A DNA stretch of 28,385 nucleotides. Origin: JAFDVL01 sp031398365. GTDB taxonomy: Bacteria; Acidobacteriota; Blastocatellia; RBC074. The notes below the pieces were generated by a model, which saw nothing but the letters and a program-made list of their open reading frames with translations, was not told where the DNA came from and did not search any database. Position numbers and translations under genes: made by a program. This document shows, in pieces, positions 17,022 through 24,245 of the stretch. The stretch spans positions 1 to 28,385 of the forward strand of contig JANNND010000144.1 in NCBI GenBank assembly GCA_031398365.1. Direction: 5' to 3'. Every line of letters starts with the position of its first letter. Positions within the stretch are counted from its first letter, which is position 1.

Positions 17022-17794
17022 AAAAACAACTCATCACCAGACTCGGCGCGGCGTGCGTCGCGTTGCTGTTCGCCCTGACTTCGTTCGCTTATGCGCAGAA
17101 TCCTCCCGCGCAGCAGTCCTATGAGGTGAGCATTACTCAGGTCAAACCCGGAATGGGCAGCGAATACGTGGATTTGCAAAAGAACGAGATGGTTCCCGCG
17201 CTGCAAAAAGGCGGCGTCAAGCAGCGCGCCGTCTGGACGACGGCCACCTTCGGCGAGGGGGGCGAGTATGTGACTCTCAGGCCCATCGAATCCATGGCGC
17301 AGTTCGACAATCCCCACCCCGTAGTCAAGGCGCTCGGTCAGGAAGGCGCGACGGCGCTGCTCGCCAAACGAGCACGACTGATCAGCAGTTCGCGCAACGT
17401 ACTGATCACAGCGCGGCCCGACCTGGGCGTAGCGCCGAAAGCGGACTATGCGTACAAACTGGGGTTCGGTGCCAACATCACCGTCACGCCGGGCCGCACA
17501 GCCGACTACGAAAAGTACGTGAAAGACTTGTCGGCGACGGTGGCGAAGACCAATGCCAAAGGTGTGCTGGTGGGCAAGGCCGGGCTGGGTGGCGATCCGA
17601 ATAGCTATCGCCTGATGGTGCTGTTCGATAATTGGGCCGACCTGGAGAAGTTTCAGGCAGCATACGCGAAAGCGTCGGCTGAGACGAAGCTGACGCCAGC
17701 GGCAACCGGCGTCGTGGCCCATACCGAGTGGCGCGTCTATCGCTACGTGCCGGAACTGAGCATTACGTCTGCGCCACAACGAGCAGCCAAATAA
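17018..17794 (+). CDS. Secreted tandem dimeric alpha/beta-barrel (Dabb/NIPSNAP-like) protein
   Basis: A 258-residue exported protein. Signal peptide MKKQLITRLGAACVALLFAL cleaves near YAQN (about 28). Two ferredoxin-like repeats follow, about 33-125 (YEVSITQVKPGMGSEYVDLQ...) and 140-245 (FGANITVTPGRTADYEKYVK... ending EWRVYRYVPEL). The 'xPGxxxxYxxL' opening of each half is the pattern of NIPSNAP/antibiotic-monooxygenase-like Dabb domains. No catalytic residue can be named, so the function is open. AAGGAG precedes the ATG at 17018; the longer frame from 16853 lacks a ribosome site. It follows the broken ORF at 16755 and precedes twin palindromes and an MFS transporter. Confidence 0.75.
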   Translation: MKKQLITRLGAACVALLFALTSFAYAQNPPAQQSYEVSITQVKPGMGSEYVDLQKNEMVPALQKGGVKQRAVWTTATFGEGGEYVTLRPIESMAQFDNPHPVVKALGQEGATALLAKRARLISSSRNVLITARPDLGVAPKADYAYKLGFGANITVTPGRTADYEKYVKDLSATVAKTNAKGVLVGKAGLGGDPNSYRLMVLFDNWADLEKFQAAYAKASAETKLTPAATGVVAHTEWRVYRYVPELSITSAPQRAAK

Positions 17795-17826
17795 AACTTA
17801 GGGCGCCTTAAAAATAACTTCCCCGT

Positions 17827-17853
17827 GTAGGGCAGGATTAAATCCTGCCCTAC
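17827..17853. repeat. Short palindrome, copy 1
   Basis: A perfect palindrome with 13-base arms GTAGGGCAGGATT and one central base. It lies 33 bp after the stop of the preceding gene and is nearly identical to the palindrome at 17891-17917. The pair looks like a REP-type dispersed element and may also end the upstream transcript. Confidence 0.8.
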
Positions 17854-17890
17854 ATATTCTGGAAGAGCTACCACTACAGAAATGAGAGGT

Positions 17891-17917
17891 GTAGGGCAGG
17901 TTTTAATCCTGCCCTAC
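17891..17917. repeat. Short palindrome, copy 2
   Basis: It has 10-base perfect arms GTAGGGCAGG/CCTGCCCTAC around TTTTAAT and differs from copy 1 by two central bases. It ends 2 bases before the first possible start codon of the MFS gene, so it occupies that gene's leader. Confidence 0.8.
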
Positions 17918-17919
17918 CT

Positions 17920-19302
17920 TTGCGAGGAAGAGAACAAATAAGCGATTCCCCCGAACGAACCGAAGAGCAATATCCGAGCGCCGGTTATGCGTGGTACGTC
18001 GTAGGCGTGCTGACGCTGGTTTACGTCTTTTCGTTTATTGACCGACAAATCCTGAATTTGTTGGTGCGGCCCATTCGCCGCGATCTGGGCATCAGCGACA
18101 CGCAGATGAGTTTGCTGATGGGCTTCAGCTTCGCGGTGTTTTATACGTTCTTCGGCATTCCGCTGGGACGGATGGCTGACACGCGCAGCCGACGCACGAT
18201 CATCGCCCTGGGCTTTGCGTTTTGGAGCCTGTTTACGGCGGGTTGCGGCATAGCAAAAAACTTCGGCCAGATGTTGCTGATGCGGATGGGCGTGGGCGTA
18301 GGAGAAGCGGCGCTTTCGCCAGCGGCTTATTCGATGATTTCGGATTGCTTCCCGCCACGACGGCGCGCCACGGCGTTGAGTGTTTATTCAATGGGCATTT
18401 ACATCGGCGGCGGCATCGCTTTCATCATCGGTGGGCTGGTGTCGAAATTCGCCACCCAACAGGAACTGTGGCAACTGCCGGTGATCGGCGCGACGCGGCC
18501 CTGGCAAGTGGTGTTTTTCATTGTCGGGTTGCCGGGCGTGCTGCTGGCGTTGTTGATGTTTACGTTGCGCGAACCGGCGCGACGTGGCGCGAAAATGAAT
18601 ACCGCAGGCCAGATGACCGCCCCACAAATTCCGCTCGGTGAAGTCCTGGCTTACATCCGCGCCAATTGGGTGACCTTGCTGTGCCACAACCTGGGCTTTG
18701 AGCTGCTCTCGTTTTCGGGGTATGGCAGCACCGCCTGGATTCCGACGATGTTCGTGCGCAAATATGGCTGGACGGAAGCCGATGCGGGGCAGGTTTATGG
18801 CTGGATTTTGACCATCGCCGGCCCGCTCGGCATTGTGGCAGGCGGACGCCTCGCCGATGCGTTGATCGAACGCGGACGGCGTGATGCCACGATGCTCGTA
18901 GGAATGTTTGCGGCGGTCATCTATTTCGCGGGCGGCATTTTTTATCCGCTGATGCCGAGCGGCCAACTGGCGGCGGTCTTTTTGATTCCGGCGGCGTTTT
19001 TCACCAGCATGCCTATGGGCGTAGCGCCTGCTGCCATTCAACAAATGATGCCGAACGCCATGCGCGGACAAGCCTCGGCAATTTATCTTTTCGTCATCAA
19101 TCTTATCGGTCTCGGCATCGGGCCGACGGCGGTGGCGCTAGCGACCGATTATGTTTTCCGCGACGATCAAATGGTCAATTATTCGCTGTTGATCGTGAAC
19201 ACCATCGCGCACCTGGGGGCAGCGCTTCTGCTGTGGGCGGGGCTGAAACATTTTCGCCGCAGCCTGGATCGTTTGCAGGAATGGAATGCAACGCGTACCT
19301 GA
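17920..19302 (+). CDS. MFS transporter, spinster-like
   Basis: Up to 460 residues with about 12 transmembrane helices. The first reads YAWYVVGVLTLVYVFSFIDRQILNLL, and the loop 2-3 motif is GRMADTRSRRTIIALGF, the MFS motif-A region. The FIDRQ motif at the end of helix 1 is characteristic of the spinster/hexuronate-type MFS branch. The substrate cannot be read from sequence. The start is uncertain. TTG at 17920 is the first possible start but has no ribosome site. A GAGGAAG site at 17924-17930 sits 7 bases before codon ATA (17938), as if an ATG had become ATA. No in-frame ATG occurs before the first helix. Twin palindromes lie directly upstream. Confidence 0.85.
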   Translation: MRGREQISDSPERTEEQYPSAGYAWYVVGVLTLVYVFSFIDRQILNLLVRPIRRDLGISDTQMSLLMGFSFAVFYTFFGIPLGRMADTRSRRTIIALGFAFWSLFTAGCGIAKNFGQMLLMRMGVGVGEAALSPAAYSMISDCFPPRRRATALSVYSMGIYIGGGIAFIIGGLVSKFATQQELWQLPVIGATRPWQVVFFIVGLPGVLLALLMFTLREPARRGAKMNTAGQMTAPQIPLGEVLAYIRANWVTLLCHNLGFELLSFSGYGSTAWIPTMFVRKYGWTEADAGQVYGWILTIAGPLGIVAGGRLADALIERGRRDATMLVGMFAAVIYFAGGIFYPLMPSGQLAAVFLIPAAFFTSMPMGVAPAAIQQMMPNAMRGQASAIYLFVINLIGLGIGPTAVALATDYVFRDDQMVNYSLLIVNTIAHLGAALLLWAGLKHFRRSLDRLQEWNATRT

Positions 19303-19304
19303 AA

Positions 19305-19349
19305 TTACCGCTGCGCTTTGAGCTACGGCTGAAAAAAGACTGGCTGTAA
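19305..19349 (+). pseudogene. DinB gene 3'-end remnant
   Basis: The last 30 bases (19320-19349) match the end of the DinB gene (11070-11099) with one difference and encode ELRLKKDWL before a stop; the intact gene encodes ELRLKKDWV. Weaker similarity extends to about 19305 (TTACCGC). It lies 3 bp from the stop of kinase 2, just as intact DinB is convergent with kinase 1. It is a scar of an ancestral DinB/kinase/sigma block. Confidence 0.8.
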
Positions 19350-19352
19350 AAA

Positions 19353-22253
19353 TCACTTCTTCACTTCCGCCGTCCAATTCAATGCCACATTGATCGGCGG
19401 TGTGGGGGCGCGTTCCGTCACGACGCTGGTCAGGAAGCGTTGGCCGTCCCGGCTGACCGCGTAATTCGCGCCTTCGATTTCGAAGAGTGGCTGCGACGCG
19501 CTGACCTGAAATTCAGTCCCGCCATTACTGACGCTGGCTGCGAATAGTTGCTTGCCTGAGAGATAGAACAACTCTTTGCCATCGGCGCGCCAGGCGGGAT
19601 TGTTGCCGCCGCTTTTCGAGATGCGCCACGCGCGACCGGGTTGCGGGAAGGTTGTGACGTAAACTTCAGCGGCTCCCGTTTCGTCTGAAACATACACGAG
19701 CCAGTTGCCGTCCGGTGAAACTTTCGCGCCGCGTTCATCGGATTTTGTTTGGAGCAACGGCTGTGGCTTGCGTTCGCCTGTCAGAGGCAAAGCCCAGATG
19801 TCAGTCCGCGTTTGCGGATCGCCCATCGCGTAAATCAAAACCTTTCCATCGGGCGACCACGAGAGCGGATAGGTTTGGAAGCGAGTCTCCAGCAAGCGCT
19901 CCTCCGGTGCGGTTCCCGTGGTTCGCTTGAGATAGAGATTCAGCGCCGAGTTCCGCGCTGAGGCGAACGCCAACTGTTCGCCGTCCGGCGACCAGACCGG
20001 GAAAAAATTGGCGCTGTCCGTGTCGGTTACGAAGCGCGTTGTAGTGCCTTGCGCAAGATTTAGCTGCCACAGCGAATTAAGCCGGTTCGGTTCGTTGCGA
20101 ATCAGTGCCACCGCAGCGTCATCCGGCGACAACGCAAAATTCGTCCACGGTTCGGCAGTTCCGGCTTCTCCCAGCCGCTTGCCGCTGCGATCACACCAGG
20201 TCAGTTGCGCAACGTCCATCTCGCGGTTTTGCAGGTAAGCGAGTGTTCCATTCGCAGCGGTCGTGAACCGCGCGTTGCCGGTCAGACTGACGATTACGTT
20301 TTCGGCTACGCGAAACGGTTCGCCTTTCAGTTCCAGTCGGTCGGGGTCGAAGGCGCGCGCCAGCAAGGTGTTGCGATTGAGCGCGTACAAAATAAAGCCA
20401 GACGGAGACCAAACTGCCCGCGTAGCGTTGGCGCTGTCGGCACTGAGCTGAATCAGCAGCTTATGGTCTTTGCTGTTGAGCGAGCCTACATAAATCCCGT
20501 GGTTGTTTTTGCCGAAAAGGTGAAACAGATAATGCTCGCCGTCGGGCAGAAAAGCCGGATAGTCATGATTGGTCTCGCCGAGCGTTGCGTTGAGTTCGGT
20601 GACCGCTTCGGGTTTGCCTCCTGCCGCACTCACCCGCGCGAGCGCTGCTCCATCACCCGCGCAAAACAATATGATGCCGTTCTGATTCCAATCGCCGCCG
20701 CGTCCTGAGCCGGCGGGGCAGATGATTTCGATCACGCTTGATCGCGTATCAATCTTTTTCAATTTGTTGTCGGCGAAAAACGCGATGGAATTTCCATCCG
20801 GCGACCAGAAAGGGGAATCGGCTCCATCCGTACCCGCGAGCGGTTGCGTCGTGAACGAATCGAGTGACCGCAGCCAGAGTTGGCGCATTTTGCCAGTGGA
20901 TGCGCTGAACGCCAAACGTCCGCCGTCGGGCGATAACGCAAGGTCAGGCGCCAGTGAAGAAAGCGTGCTGGTATCTTTGGGGAGAGGAACCGAGAGGCGT
21001 GTAACGCGCGCTTCCGCCGACGGCTTGCGCAGCCAAAGCATCGTCGAAATTAACGCCGCTGCTAATAACACCAAACTGATCGCCGCCCACAGCAATCGCT
21101 CACGCTTATAGTTCGTCTTTTCAGGTTCACTCACCGACCCCGACTTCAGCATCAACATCGGTTGCGAATCAGAGAAACTCGACACTGCTTCGATGGCGAA
21201 GCCCAGATCGCTCGCTGTTTGAAAGCGGCGCTCAGGGCGTTTTTCCAGACAGTGCCGCGTAACGCGCTCAAGATGCGCGGGGATTAGCGGGTTGGCTGCC
21301 GTGATTTCCAGCGGCTCATCTTTGACAATCGCCGCCATGACCTCAGCGAAGGTCTCCCCCTGAAATGCGCGCTGCCCGGTCAGCATTTCGTAAAGGATAA
21401 TGCCGAAGGAAAAAATGTCTGATCGGTGATCGGCTGCTTGTCCTCGCACCTGCTCCGGCGACATATACCCTACCGTGCCCATCACTGCGCCTGGCTCGGT
21501 CTGCGGCGCTTGCATCATCGTCTCAGCATCCGCACTCCCGACCAACTTGATGGGATTTAGCTTGGCTAACCCGAAGTCAAGAATTTTGACGCGGCCCTCG
21601 GTTGTGACGAATAAATTCGCAGGCTTCAGGTCACGATGCGTGATCCCTTTTTCGTGGGCGGCGGCCAGTCCCTGGGCGATCTGCCGCGCGTAATCCAGCG
21701 CCTGGCGCAGCGGGAGTGGCCCATTATTGAGCAGCTCTCGCAACTCTGTCCCTTCGAGCAGTTCGGTAACCATGTAAGGCGTTCCCTGATGCGCGCCTGT
21801 GTCATGGATGGTGAGTATGTTCGGGTGGTTGAGCGCCCCGGTGGCTTTGATTTCAAGCTCAAAGCGGCGTAAGCGATCAGGATCGCTGGCAAAAGAAGCG
21901 GACAGCACCTTGACTGCCACTGCGCGGTTCAGCCGCGTGTCGCGGGCGCGATACACTTCGCCCATGCCGCCCGCGCCTAAGACCGCGAGAATCTGATAGT
22001 GATTGAGCGAGTGACCGACCAGATTCTTGCCGTGCTCCTGCGCCAGCATTGCGGCAGCAACTTCGCGTGCAGGCTCGCCAATGAAATTTTGCGCCTGCGC
22101 CTGCTCATCCGCCGCCAGTAAACGCTCGACGGCTTGGCGCAACGAATCGTCCTCGGCGCAAGCTTCCTGCAAGAAAGCAACGCGCTGCGAGGGCGCTAGG
22201 CTCAGCGCGTCGTGATAGAGGCGACCGATTTGTTGATAGCGTTCAGGAGTCAT
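19353..22253 (-). CDS. Membrane Ser/Thr protein kinase with C-terminal TolB-like propeller (module 2)
   Basis: A 966-residue paralogue of kinase 1. The kinase domain spans about 85-350: GAGGMGEVYRARD (93-105), VAVKVL with the ATP Lys at 115, HRDLKPAN (206-213), DFG (226-228) and SPEQVRGQ in the activation segment, all consistent with an active enzyme. A transmembrane helix (LLWAAISLVLLAAALISTMLW) follows, then an external propeller with FWSPDGNSIAFF, PVWSPDGEQLAF and KVSPDGNWLVYVSDETG repeats. It follows its sigma gene on the same strand with a 73 bp gap made of repeats. No Shine-Dalgarno is visible before the ATG; the leader is CCCTCATCCCTCA-rich. The likely role is sensing outside the membrane and phosphorylating cytoplasmic targets, possibly the sigma factor (inference). 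Confidence 0.93.
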   Translation of the reverse strand: MTPERYQQIGRLYHDALSLAPSQRVAFLQEACAEDDSLRQAVERLLAADEQAQAQNFIGEPAREVAAAMLAQEHGKNLVGHSLNHYQILAVLGAGGMGEVYRARDTRLNRAVAVKVLSASFASDPDRLRRFELEIKATGALNHPNILTIHDTGAHQGTPYMVTELLEGTELRELLNNGPLPLRQALDYARQIAQGLAAAHEKGITHRDLKPANLFVTTEGRVKILDFGLAKLNPIKLVGSADAETMMQAPQTEPGAVMGTVGYMSPEQVRGQAADHRSDIFSFGIILYEMLTGQRAFQGETFAEVMAAIVKDEPLEITAANPLIPAHLERVTRHCLEKRPERRFQTASDLGFAIEAVSSFSDSQPMLMLKSGSVSEPEKTNYKRERLLWAAISLVLLAAALISTMLWLRKPSAEARVTRLSVPLPKDTSTLSSLAPDLALSPDGGRLAFSASTGKMRQLWLRSLDSFTTQPLAGTDGADSPFWSPDGNSIAFFADNKLKKIDTRSSVIEIICPAGSGRGGDWNQNGIILFCAGDGAALARVSAAGGKPEAVTELNATLGETNHDYPAFLPDGEHYLFHLFGKNNHGIYVGSLNSKDHKLLIQLSADSANATRAVWSPSGFILYALNRNTLLARAFDPDRLELKGEPFRVAENVIVSLTGNARFTTAANGTLAYLQNREMDVAQLTWCDRSGKRLGEAGTAEPWTNFALSPDDAAVALIRNEPNRLNSLWQLNLAQGTTTRFVTDTDSANFFPVWSPDGEQLAFASARNSALNLYLKRTTGTAPEERLLETRFQTYPLSWSPDGKVLIYAMGDPQTRTDIWALPLTGERKPQPLLQTKSDERGAKVSPDGNWLVYVSDETGAAEVYVTTFPQPGRAWRISKSGGNNPAWRADGKELFYLSGKQLFAASVSNGGTEFQVSASQPLFEIEGANYAVSRDGQRFLTSVVTERAPTPPINVALNWTAEVKK

Positions 22254-22256
22254 TAG

Positions 22257-22334
22257 GTGAGGGATGAGGGATGAGGGATGAGGGATGAATCAAACTCGCT
22301 CTTAGTCATTCTTCATCCTTCATCCCTCATCCTT
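22257..22334. repeat. Inverted heptamer-repeat element between sigma and kinase genes (module 2)
   Basis: Four to five tandem GAGGGAT units (22257-22289) face an inverted set of TCATCCY units (22311-22334) across about 20 bases, so the RNA can fold into a long register-shifting hairpin. The sigma stop codon (22327-22329) lies inside the right arm. Module 1 has an unrelated but analogous inverted element at the same place. Confidence 0.8.
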
Positions 22335-22896
22335 CCGAGAGTTGCAGGTACAGCCAGGCGCGTGCCTGACGCCAGTCGCTATGGACGGTGCTGGGGGAGA
22401 CTTTCAAAACAGCCGCCGTTTCGTCCACGCTCAAGCCGCCGAAATAGCGCAATTCGATGACCTGACTTTGCCGTGCATCAAGCGTGGCCAGCGTGGCCAA
22501 CGCCTCGTCGAGCGCGATGACCTCGGCCATCTGGTTGATCGCTTTTTCCTCAGCCTGACTGAGCGAGACATGCACGGCCCCGCCGCCGCGTTTGTCGCTT
22601 TGTTGCGCGCGCGCGTAATCCACCAGCACGCGCCGCATAGTATTTGCCGCCAGCGCAAAGAAGTGAAACCGATTCTCCCAATCCACGGCTTGCTGACCCG
22701 CCAGCCGCAAGTACGCCTCATGCACGAGGCCCGTAGTTTGCAGCGAATGGTGGGCGCGTTCCTTTTGCAAATGATGATGTGCCAGCCGTCGCAACTCCTG
22801 ATAGACCAGCGGCAGCAGTTGATCCAGCGCGGCTTTATCACCTTCGCTTGAGCGGACGAGCAACTTCGTGATTTCTGCGGGAGGTACAGCGTTCAT
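22327..22896 (-). CDS. ECF RNA polymerase sigma factor (module 2)
   Basis: A 189-residue ECF sigma starting MNAVPPAEITKLLVRSSEGD. Region 2 contains VYQELRRLAHHHLQKE, GLVHEAYLRLAG and FFALAANTMRRVLVDYARAQ. Region 4 carries the helix-turn-helix LSVDETAAVLKVSPSTVHSD, and the tail is RQARAWLYLQLSEG. The frame extends to a GTG at 22944, but a TATAAT box (22931-22936) lies between it and the ATG at 22896, so an mRNA from that promoter would begin after the GTG. The same ATG-to-box distance holds in the remnant at 3820. A kinase gene follows in the same direction and no anti-sigma gene is seen. It diverges from the dioxygenase and A/B cluster. Confidence 0.93.
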   Translation of the reverse strand: MNAVPPAEITKLLVRSSEGDKAALDQLLPLVYQELRRLAHHHLQKERAHHSLQTTGLVHEAYLRLAGQQAVDWENRFHFFALAANTMRRVLVDYARAQQSDKRGGGAVHVSLSQAEEKAINQMAEVIALDEALATLATLDARQSQVIELRYFGGLSVDETAAVLKVSPSTVHSDWRQARAWLYLQLSEG

Positions 22897-22930
22897 AGAT
22901 GATCCCGCCAGCGAACTGGACGAGAGCCGG

Positions 22931-22936
22931 ATTATA
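22931..22936 (-). promoter_or_regulatory. -10 box TATAAT of sigma gene 2
   Basis: On the minus strand this is a perfect TATAAT, 35 bases before the ATG. A TGGCTG lies 17 bases upstream as a poor -35. Conservation with 3855-3860 at the same spacing supports it. Confidence 0.6.
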
Positions 22937-22997
22937 CCCTGCACAAAAAATCACAGCCATGCTTCTGAAAAAAATCCTGAAAAATTTCTTGCCGTAA

Positions 22998-23022
22998 TTT
23001 TTTCCGTCGGTGAGGGAATTGG
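22998..23022 (+). promoter_or_regulatory. Leader motif: T-run plus TGAGGGAATTGG (copy 4)
   Basis: T6 at 22998-23003, a 7-base gap, then TGAGGGAATTGG at 23011. It is the module 2 member of the four-copy leader motif, about 315 bp before the dioxygenase start. Confidence 0.45.
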
Positions 23023-23227
23023 CCTTGCGTTTGCGCTGATCCATAGTGAAGGGAGGCTGATTCCTGCTACCTCGGAATGTCGGCGGAGCAGGAATATTGG
23101 ACTGTCTGAAAAAAAAAGTTGTCCCGGCTGAAGTTTTTCCCGCTGCTTTACGCGATTACTAACAGAAGGGAAAAACGGATTTCCCTTGTTCACAAGCCGG
23201 ATGAATGTCAGCACATTCAACTTTACT

Positions 23228-23280
23228 TTCGCGGTGTGAACACTTTTACCCTTCGATTACCCTTACTAATAGAGAGCGGA
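23228..23280 (+). promoter_or_regulatory. Promoter-like conserved block upstream of the dioxygenase gene
   Basis: The sequence TTTCGC-GGTGTGAACACTTTT, then CGATTACCCTT and ACTAATAGA, recurs at 27497-27552 upstream of the last A/B-family gene. GAAC and CGATTA are 16 bases apart in both copies, suitable for an ECF-type -35 (GAAC) and -10. It lies 48-100 bp before the ATG. Confidence 0.5.
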
Positions 23281-23327
23281 TTTTTCGCCACATTATTAAC
23301 AGTCAGAAAATTAAGGAGAGCAAAACA

Positions 23328-24011
23328 ATGAACGAACAGGAAAACATATTTTCGCGGCGGCAGATGTTGAACTCGATCATTGGTTTCGGCGGTTTGGCGC
23401 TGGTGGGCGGTTCGGTTTTCGCTCAGCAGCAGGAACGTATGACTACGCCTGAGGTTGATCTAGGGCCGTTTTACCCGGTCTTGAAACCGCTCGACCAGGA
23501 TGCCGACCTGACGAAGCTCAAAGGCAGCAAAGGCGTCGCCGCCGGAACCATCATTCACGTTGCCGGACGGCTTTTGGATGCAAAGGGCAAACCGCTTTCC
23601 GGCGCGAAAATTGAAATCTGGCAGGCGAACACGCACGGGCGGTACGCGCACAAAGGCGACACGAACAACGCGCCGCTCGACCCGGACTTTCAAGGCTACG
23701 GCGTCATCAAAACCGACAGCCAGGGACGCTATCATTTCAAAACGATCAAGCCCGGCGCTTACCCGACTGGCCCCGCTACTCAACGCACACCGCATATTCA
23801 TTTCGACATCGAAGGCAGCCACGACCGGCTCGTGTCACAGATGTTTTTCCCGAACGAACCGTTGAACGAAAAGGACGGGATTTTTATGAACCTGCATAAG
23901 CATTCCGCCAAAGTCACCGCTGCCGTGACGGCCAAAACATTGCCGCCTACCAAAGAAATCGAAAAAAACGCGCTGCTTTTTAACTGGGACATTATCTTGA
24001 GCAATGGCTGA
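23328..24011 (+). CDS. Exported intradiol ring-cleavage dioxygenase
   Basis: A 227-residue protein of the protocatechuate 3,4-dioxygenase/catechol 1,2-dioxygenase fold. Such enzymes open catecholic rings between the two hydroxyls with non-heme Fe(III). Candidate iron ligands are Tyr106 (THGRYAHKGD), Tyr145 (KPGAYPTG), His156 and His158 (RTPHIHFD); the Tyr-Tyr spacing of 39 equals that of protocatechuate dioxygenase. The GPFYP motif (47-51) is also typical. The N-terminus has SRRQMLNSIIGFGGLALVGG ending FAQ, a Tat-like signal, so the protein is probably exported with its iron already bound. The start is set by AAGGAG 8 bases upstream of 23328. No other aromatic-degradation gene is nearby, which favours action on extracellular lignin- or humus-type phenols (inference). 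Confidence 0.9.
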   Translation: MNEQENIFSRRQMLNSIIGFGGLALVGGSVFAQQQERMTTPEVDLGPFYPVLKPLDQDADLTKLKGSKGVAAGTIIHVAGRLLDAKGKPLSGAKIEIWQANTHGRYAHKGDTNNAPLDPDFQGYGVIKTDSQGRYHFKTIKPGAYPTGPATQRTPHIHFDIEGSHDRLVSQMFFPNEPLNEKDGIFMNLHKHSAKVTAAVTAKTLPPTKEIEKNALLFNWDIILSNG

Positions 24012-24245
24012 TTTTTATGGGAATTCCGCGACACGCCGCTAGCTCAAGGCAACCGCCGCCACCAATGAAAAAAAATTGCATCCCATGAACAGTTTTGTTC
24101 CTCGCCCCCCCCTTATCCAGTGACGGCAACGACTCACACTCGCTGGCGGCATCATTCAGCGTCAGGGCGCGCGCGGTTATCGCCTCTCGCCCCGACGTTG
24201 AATGAGGTCGCAAGCGGCAACTTTTACCCGAATGAAGGAGAAAAA
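24012..24245. other. Intergenic region with C-tract and imperfect inverted repeat
   Basis: It contains a run of eight C near 24105-24112 and an imperfect inverted repeat (GCGGCATCATTCAGCGTC near 24147 against GACGTTGAATGAGGTCGC near 24196). CAACTTTTACCCGAATGAAGG near 24218 resembles part of the promoter-like block at 23228. No gene is apparent. Confidence 0.45.

Larger units (their letters stand above)
22781..23182. repeat. Duplicated sigma-start/leader block, copy 2
   Basis: The intact counterpart of 3705-4090. Similarity covers the first ~40 sigma codons, the sigma promoter and about 240 bp of divergent leader, ending at the GCGATTACTAACAGAAGGG...GATTT segment. The non-coding part is conserved about as strongly as the coding part, which suggests recent duplication or selection on the leader. 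Confidence 0.8.

Noticed and set aside
16952..17779. 275-codon minus-strand frame opposite the Dabb-like gene
   Set aside because: The composition is that of an antisense frame and the plus-strand protein has a signal peptide and ribosome site.
22257..22334. CRISPR-like array
   Set aside because: Units are 7 bases, contiguous and without spacers. They form inverted tandem repeats.
22897..22944. Longer sigma 2 start at GTG 22944
   Set aside because: A TATAAT box at the expected distance from ATG 22896 lies inside this extension, and the duplicate at 3820 also starts at the ATG.
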